Of a DNA stretch of 64,000 bases, positions 56,993-64,000 are shown one piece after another. The notes under the pieces are model-generated. The model searched no databases. It was not told the DNA's origin and saw only the letters and a program-made list of their open reading frames with translations. This stretch comes from Bidens hawaiensis (taxonomy: Eukaryota; Streptophyta; Magnoliopsida; Asterales; Asteraceae). Location: assembly GCA_021521415.1 (NCBI GenBank), contig JAIQDT010001127.1:372001-436000 (forward strand), read 5' to 3'. Within the stretch, counting starts at the first letter, position 1. Each line of letters opens with the position of its first letter. Made by a program: the position numbers and the translations under genes.

Positions 56993-58945
56993 GAGCATAT
57001 CTTTCGACTTTCATGATATGGATTCAAAGCAACATGTTTACATCAAAGAGCATATCTTTTCTTCCATCAGTTGGGAGAGAATCTTGTTTGTAAAGATATT
57101 TTCTTTTTGTGAAAATTGTATAGAATAGAATTTTATACACAAATTAAGTTTTGTTATTGTGTTGAAATGTGATTTATTCAAAGAGTAAAACATTCATTTA
57201 AAAAAAAGACGAGTTAAATGGATATTAATATTCATTTTTAGGAACTGTACGTGTTAGTGTGAAATGTAGAGTAATAGTAATTGTTTTAGTTCAAAAACTA
57301 GATTAACAATTATATATAATTACTCTCGTGTAAACTAAATACTCAATCTACTTATTTGTGGGTTTTTTCACATTGAAAACTCTTTCTATTTGATCCTAAT
57401 TACACTGTTGTATTTAGGTTAAAGTTGGCCGTAACATTTATAATTGTTTGGTTTCTTCAATTAACATAACTTTTTAGATTTATAGAGTTGAAACTTTTAA
57501 TTAATTAGAACAAAATACAATAAGATTAAATTTAGCTTTTTAATTATAAGTACCCAAACAAGTTGAGGTTTCCTCAAAAACAAAGTTGACTTTTACACAA
57601 AGACAAGGAAACCTCAATAGAAATCCAAGTAACACATAGGTTTCTTTTATTTAATACATTAAAACAAAACACCAGTTCTTGTTTGGGTCATGGATCCATC
57701 TCAAGTTCAGCAGTTGCAAGGATCACACTTGCAGTTTCCTCCACATTTGCACCTGTTTCCGCTCTCGGCAACAAACCCGGTCTCGGTTTCCTCAACAAAA
57801 CTGCCTTTTATAAACTTCAAATCATTAAATGATGAAAAAGAATATTTCCTTTTAACCTCAAATTGATTGAACTAGCAAATCGGAACATTGGTCGGATTGG
57901 ATTAAAAGTAACTATATACTTTATAATTTATATAGTACTAATTACTTCCATTCCAAAGAAATAATTTATTATTTCAGACTCCATATTTTGTTAAAACTGT
58001 TTATATATTCACATAAAAAAAGTTACATATGATGTTTTAAAATGAATTATCATGTAATATGTTTGTCTTTAAAAGGGTAGTGTCGTAGACTCGTAGTGGA
58101 CCATAACACAAATACTAAATACTAGTAGAAGTACATACGTCATCCTGGGTGCAACACCGTCGACGATGATCATGGTGGTGCTCGATTGCTCGACGTTGCA
58201 TCTGTGGGAAAAAAAAACAGATCAAAGGGTTATAAAATATTAAAAGATATAGATAAAATAAATTGATGTTATATATGTTTAAAAGACATTACGAGTTGCA
58301 GTTGCAGCTGCTGCCACATGAGCAGCTTGAGCCGCAGTTGCACTTTCCACTTGAGCAAGACATGTTGGTTCGAAGGTTTTGAGGTTAATTAATTTAGGAT
58401 ATATCAATGTTTGTTGTTAAGATGGGTGATTTTATTGTGTGACAAATGGGTCACCATCACTTCTTGGTTCTTTCTCAAAATAAACTTAACTACTCTTCAT
58501 CATACACATACTCATACTAAAACCCCATCTTGTAATTAGATGGGTATTTTATTTATGTATGTGGCCGAGTATGCTACTACTTTTGAAAAATTTTATGAGT
58601 ACAAAACAAGTATATTGATAGCACCGGAGGGGGAAACAAGTATAAGATTTGGAATGTTGTGGTATGGCGCCTCTTAATTGGTGATGTGGCTGGATGACGC
58701 CTATTTTGCTACAATAAATAGCTTTACGTCATCAAGGCACGGAACGCGTCATTCTTATATTTACCTTATAAAAATCTGACAATTTTCAACGTTGTCTTAA
58801 TTCATAGAATATCGGTGGGACCTATTTACATAAAACTTAGTTGATGTGAAGCAATCGTTAAAAACAATAACGAAATTCAGTATATGTTTAATAAATATCT
58901 AAGAGAGCCAAAATATTATTTTACCTATACATTTTACTATTGATT
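56993..58945. repeat. Metallothionein tandem duplication, unit B
   Basis: Second copy of the unit at 53789-56345, shorter. It lacks the Tourist-like MITE and about 100 bp of promoter. Confidence 0.75.
57707..58363 (-). CDS. Type 1 metallothionein, copy B (75 aa)
   Basis: Exons 58363-58293, 58201-58139 and 57800-57707, with exon lengths identical to copy A (71, 63 and 94 bases). The first 24 residues are identical to copy A. Differences include Cys25 instead of Ser (14 Cys in total), QSS for KST in the linker, TFVEET for AFDEGT, and NRC for NGC before the C-terminal Cys cluster. All metal-ligand Cys of both domains are kept, so the protein should fold and bind metal. The promoter lacks the part that holds the TATA box and CACGTG palindrome in copy A, so expression may be changed or lost. 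Confidence 0.92.
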
Positions 58946-59954
58946 TTATCTTATAACCGATTCCGATGACGAACCAAGCGCATTATATCTAGTTGGACAC
59001 ACCAGTTTGATCGATCGAACTATTTGAAAAAGGGATGATGTCATAATTAACAGGTTTAGAAAATAAAAATATGTATTGGTTTCTTAAGAAATCACAAAAT
59101 ACGAAAACATACCTTAAGAAAACAAGAATAAGTTAAGTAATTGAAAAAGTATTATATTCGTATATTGGGAAGATCATGATCTTTTTTATGAGAAAGGTAG
59201 GGAATGTTTTTAAAAATTGAATAACTTTTCAGTATATATTACCTTTTTAAAGAAAATTATAGAGAATTTATCGTATTTGAGTATTTATTGTTATATATAT
59301 TTTTTCATCTCAAATGTTAAAACTTATAAGTTTCTTTTTTTCTTTTTTGTTTAAAAATCTTTTCCATAGCTTAAAATTGAAGTTTAAATAACGTATGCTA
59401 ATTGTAATTTGTGTACAAACCATGCATACAACTTACAATCATACACAAGTAATATAATAATTAAGTTTATCAATTATTTAATTTCTTTTTTGTACTTTAA
59501 TCAGAAATTTTGTTCCAAAACAATTTATTTTCCTCTCTCTTAAAATATAACTGTATTTATTGTATTTATCGGAAGATTGACCATCTCAATTTAATCTTTT
59601 TCATACACAATGTACAAGTACCGGCTCAAATCATGGATGTAGTGGTTTGTACTGTATAACGCCAATATAAAAATGAGTCAATGGATTCTAAAAATAAAAA
59701 GAATGGTGATGGACGACCCCAACATTGCTTTCTAAAAAGAAAAAAAGAGTTTCTTTTTTTCTATATCCACCATTAAATTTTTATTCTTTTTCTAAGACTA
59801 ACGCAACCCACTTAATCAACCAGCCACCGGCCACCGCTCCACCAGGACCACCACAGCGGTCGTCTTCAATCTCCGTCCGGTGTAAATATCGGCTCCTCTC
59901 AACGCCTCCCTCCGTCGAAATGTCTCCTACCTCCGACTCGTTATCTTTATTAAT
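58946..59954. other. Intergenic, nothing recognised
   Basis: AT-rich with T runs. The short frame at 59725-59961 has no recognisable similarity. Confidence 0.45.
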
Positions 59955-59959
59955 AAGCT

Positions 59960-60385
59960 AGGGCCGGGTGCATACAAGTTGAGCCGCTCGTGAGTTACTT
60001 GAGATTGGTTTGTTATAAAATTTGATCGAGTTGGGCTTAAATGAGCTCGAGCCCGAACTTTTAACAAGGCTCATTTAATAGATGAGTTTTAATAGATGAG
60101 TTTGTGCTAAGATTCACGTATCGAGCTTGAGCCGTCCCGTGAGCCTAATTGAGCTTTTTATTTAAAGTTTTTGTATTATATTAACTATATTTACATATAT
60201 TTACATATGAATATATCATAAAATTAATTAATATACCTTATATTGTATATAGAAATAATGGTTAGAAATATATATGTAGCAAAATATAAAAAAAATATAT
60301 AATAAATAAATAATAAACGAGCAGAGCTTGACAAACTATTCACGAGTTGAGCCTCAACAAGCTTGGCTCGTCAAGACTCATCCGC
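59960..60385. mobile_element. GAGCCGAGC-type MITE, fourth copy
   Basis: Left part GTTGAGCCGCTCGTGAGTTA, right part AACAAGCTTGGCTCGTCAAG, AT-rich centre, GAGCTC/AAGCTT words. Borders approximate. Confidence 0.5.
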
Positions 60386-62037
60386 AATACATTTTTAAAT
60401 CTCAAAACTATCTAAAAAAATACCCACTAAGACCCAAACCAACCAAGAACTTGATTGAATAATAATCCACCATGCCTTGGGCTATAAAAAAAGCCAGTTT
60501 GATATATTTTTGTAGCTATGACCATGCCTAAGTAGTTATTTCCATACCCGAAAACCGATAACAATACAAAAAATTGAGTTACAATATAGCAAGGCTGCAC
60601 AAAATATAATATACTGTAATATAATATACTTCATAATGATTTAAAGTCAAAAGTGCCAAAATAATAAAATAGACAATCTTTCAAGTGCCATGTTCATCAC
60701 CACCAAAAGCTTTCTGTTCTTTACTAAGTACTAACCCTTCAGGGGAACCCTCTCAACCAGCTTCTGCACCTACATCCAAATTCATAATCTACTACGTCAA
60801 ATGCACTGCGTATTCGGATAATTTTTCCAATACATACATGATTACATCCTGACCAACCACCCGTAATCGACATAACATATGTAGCTCCAGTTGAAACTAT
60901 GCAAATACTTGATGAATTTGAACATTTTCCACATGAGTAAAACCATTAAAACATAAGTTGCTTGTGGGTTAAAAGATTTAACGTGTGAAAATCAAAGAAA
61001 ATTCGAATTCATGATACAAATTGACACTTACAAAATGACCTATTTCAAATTGACTCGTTTTGACCCCGAACCAAATCAATATATTTTCAAAACGACTCGT
61101 TTTGACCCGAACCAAATCCATATGTTTTTAAAATAACCTGATTTAACTGGAACCAAATCGTTATTAACCCTAACCAAATCGTTAACTTTTTTAAAATGAC
61201 CCGCTTTGGTTTGCAATAAGCACAAATGTATTTTGAGTTGTGTGCATCAGAATGTCATAAATGAGGTGTAATTTTGTAATATGCAAACTAAATGCGGAAC
61301 TTATATTAATAATATTTTATGTTTCATAGCTGTCCCAAACATATGTTGTCGGTTTTTGTTTATAAATGGGTGTCAACGTGTCTACACGCGTTGTTAAGCA
61401 CAAAATCGCGTAATAACGTTTATAGCGTTAGAAATTAAAATAAGTTTCCAAATATATAAAAGGTTTTATACTATTTTTGGAAATTTATAATCTGTCCAAA
61501 CAACAAAATACCTAAATATGCACGTTACGACCATTTAAAGTAATGGTATGCATTGTTTATAACGTTTAAACGCGTATATAACTGTAACTGGCCCAAAACC
61601 CTTTGCAATATTTTTTCATCATTTAAAACATTATTTTAAGATAAAATCATACGTGAAAACTGTCCACGCCTGTTTGGGAAGCAAAAAACCCATTTTCGCA
61701 TTAATCAACGTGTAAATAAATGTAAGCTTATGCAAATATTAACAAACCCAAAACCTTTTATAATAGTTTTTAGCATTTAAAACATTATTTTAACATAAAA
61801 ATAATCTGTGAAAACTGGTCATGCCCGTTTGGGTAGCAAAACGCATTTACGCACTTTTAAATGTGTAGTTAAACGTAAGATTATGCAAATATTAACCGAC
61901 CCAAAACCTTATATTATAGGTTTTCATCATTTAAAACATTATTTTAACATAAAATAGATATGTGAAAACTGTCCAGACCAGTTTGGGTAGAAAAAACCCA
62001 TTTATGCGATTTTAAACGTGTAGTTGAATGTAATCTT
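60386..62037. other. Mostly non-coding; possible terminal exon near 60730
   Basis: On the minus strand about 60770-60735 there is TAGGTGCAG followed by ten codons (KLVERVPLKG) and a stop, which could be a final exon, but no preceding exon was recognised. At 61590-61960 a unit of about 120-180 bp with AAAACATTATTTTAACATAAAA is repeated three times in diverged form. Confidence 0.3.
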
Positions 62038-62044
62038 ATGATTG

Positions 62045-62229
62045 AGACGGGGGGGGGGGGGACAGAGTGTAACCCTAACTGCGGGAGCAAATCGAGGATG
62101 AATGATTCTGGTGTTGGAAAAACTGATTATTGGGGAAGTAGTTTTATGGGAGGAGGAGAGAGATGCTTGAATCACGGGGAGAGTGAGGATGGATGGAGAA
62201 TAAACTGCCTGCCTGCATCTTAATATCAA
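62045..62229 (-). pseudogene. Possible broken first exon of a transit-peptide protein
   Basis: On the minus strand a frame rich in Ser/Thr/Pro/Ile with few acids (SSSHKTTSPIISFSN, then RFAPAVRVTL) resembles an organelle transit peptide. The nearest ATG is out of frame with it by a 4 bp GCAG duplication near 62205. A run of 13 G at 62050-62062 ends the open region. No further exons could be tied to it with confidence. It may equally be chance. Confidence 0.2.
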
Positions 62230-64000
62230 TGGTCATGATTAGATCAGGTATTTTGTATGGCTCAGATTGAAGTTCACTCTTCTCTGGCCATATAATATAT
62301 AATGAATGGTTAATCAAAACAAGACAAGGTAAGAAATTTCGTTAATTACATATTATACGTTGTTCGCGATATGAAAACTCCATTATATTATGACTATAAC
62401 CGATAATACAATAGAACTGCCTTATGTAATATTTAACTGCCTTATGTAACATGGAACATGTTGTTAACCGTCAAGCATCATCGCCTTAGGTTAGGTTGAT
62501 AGCATCAATAAGTTGTTCTTACCTCTTATTAATTATCAATTAGAAGAATTTATGGTTGTCTTAGTTGGACTACTACAGATCTGTTTTAACAATATATTAT
62601 GACCATAACCGATAATACAATAGAACGTGGATGTATTGCGTCCCATCTCCCCCGCCCCCGCCCCAAAAAAAAGACAGAAAAAGAAATGTATTGGTAAAAA
62701 AGACCCAATGTACTACTAGTAGTACTACGGCGGCTGCGGCTACGACTACCACTACGTGTATGCATCATCCTAATTTGATAAGATATAAGTTGTCCTCCTG
62801 CTTTCTCCTGCAATGGTTCTCTTTATCAGAAAATAACGTATTTCAAACAAGCATTGTAGGCTACCAATCTTGAGTTATATGTTATTAATGGCATCTAAAT
62901 TAATAAAGCGAAAACAACTTCTAGTCACTATCATTCGATCAAAATACGAAAAAAGTATTAGTTAACGTGTTAAATATAAACATGTTGAAAATGTACAAAG
63001 TGTTGTAAATTTGTTTTCATAGTGACAAACCTCAATCTAAGGACAACATATGGCCAATGCTCCCAACCATTTTCTCTCTTCATATGCTGTAGTTGTAAAG
63101 GCATCAAGGGGGGCAAGACTACTCAACCCTTTGAAAATATCGTAATATAGACATCATCTAGTTTTAAATTGAAGGATACCAAACCGGACGTAGACACCAC
63201 CATTTTCTCCATGTTTTATTAAATCTGTAGCTACAACTGTCACAGATCTTATGGTATTTTTATAAGTTATAACATTGGATTGTGTGTTGTTTTCATGGTC
63301 ACAAAGTGCGACATGTGAACAATGTTTGACCACTAATTGTTATAGAGGGCCAGTCGAATTTAAACCATTTCAACTCGAGCACAAATAAAGCCATATACAT
63401 GACACTTATATATATGTCTCGTTAAATAGACTATGGTGTACCACTCACATAACCCCGAACAACTAATGTTATGATTATAAAGGCCACTGATAAACACATA
63501 TACATAACATTATTTTTTTTCTCTATGTATGCGTTCAAAACGAGTTACGATGGCTAAAACTTCACACCATTAATATAACCCCTACACGAAACAAAAGGGG
63601 AACATACACAAGTTCAACTCACACGTCCAGAATTTTGTTAATTAAAAATGTTTTTGCTGATCATACGCTAAGGTACGACATGATTCTTAACTTAGGATTT
63701 GAGTATGCTAAACGAGAGAAAATAGATACCTGACCATGAGTTAACGTACCCTAGAGCATATTTGCAAAAATTCTGGTATAGTTTTAGGTCTATTATCTAT
63801 AACATAGAAAAAGGCTTGGGTTATACATACACCAGGTAGGTTATTCATACACCAGGAGAGCCTATACGAGTCGTATAGGGTCTATACGACTCGTATAGGT
63901 GCATAGTCAAGTTCATTCTAACATATTGTATATATGAGCTGAAAAATCTATACGGCTCGTGTAGACTGCAAAAAGCTGTCATACTGTCATCTTCGTACGC
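62230..64000. other. Intergenic right end
   Basis: No gene recognised. ACT/CTG-type trinucleotide runs occur at 62710-62760. At about 63850-63900 two palindromes CTATACGAGTCGTATAG and CTATACGACTCGTATAG lie in tandem, related to 46480-46620. Confidence 0.4.

Noticed and set aside
62586..62873. Ser/Arg or Thr-rich short frames
   Set aside because: They arise from ACT/ACG trinucleotide runs; no family recognised.
1..64000. CRISPR arrays, operons, bacterial-type signals
   Set aside because: Introns and repeat types show plant nuclear DNA; tandem repeats here lack spacers of CRISPR type.

Overview
This window is plant nuclear DNA from a eudicot. Genes are interrupted by GT-AG introns, intergenic DNA is AT-rich, and most of the window is layered transposable elements. 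The genes have clear plant orthologues: two receptor-like cytoplasmic kinases, TIM9, CXIP4 and type 1 metallothioneins. The repeat families resemble those I associate with Asteraceae, but that lineage guess rests on memory and was not tested.

Layout: 1-4877 is the 3' part of a Ty3/gypsy-type LTR element on the + strand; inside it a five-exon gene runs on the opposite strand. 4878-12516 is gene-free and holds several small DNA transposons. 12517-16089 (+) is a PBL19/PCRK-like kinase with an in-frame TAG, and 16866-19823 (-) is an intact APK1/PBL-like kinase; the two converge tail to tail and carry MITEs in introns. 20272-26186 is a candidate Helitron that has swallowed a 3.1 kb copia element with 300 bp LTRs (22176-25296). 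26262-29965 is a ~0.7 kb direct duplication; its first copy carries a 2.2 kb Mutator-like element, which itself contains a second 1 kb inverted-repeat element.

31604-41761 contains two copies of an hAT MITE. The second is split by a young, complete 9 kb LTR element (32476-41514, CTTTT target duplication). That element has an intact gag, no pol, and a second version of the spliced antisense gene.

44925-45480 is a LINE remnant. 46976-47831 (-) is TIM9, whose stop codon lies in a microsatellite. 49550-51850 (+) is CXIP4 with a long 5' UTR intron. 52171-53613 holds a Helitron and an hAT element. 54803-58363 (-) is a tandem pair of metallothionein genes; the upstream copy has lost its TATA-box region. 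The remaining right end is mostly unrecognised intergenic DNA.

The most unusual system is the ambisense LTR retrotransposon family. It has gag on the sense strand and no pol. A separately promoted, multi-intron gene lies on the antisense strand, and its introns survive retrotransposition because they are reversed relative to the genomic RNA. Two subfamilies with the same intron positions are present here.
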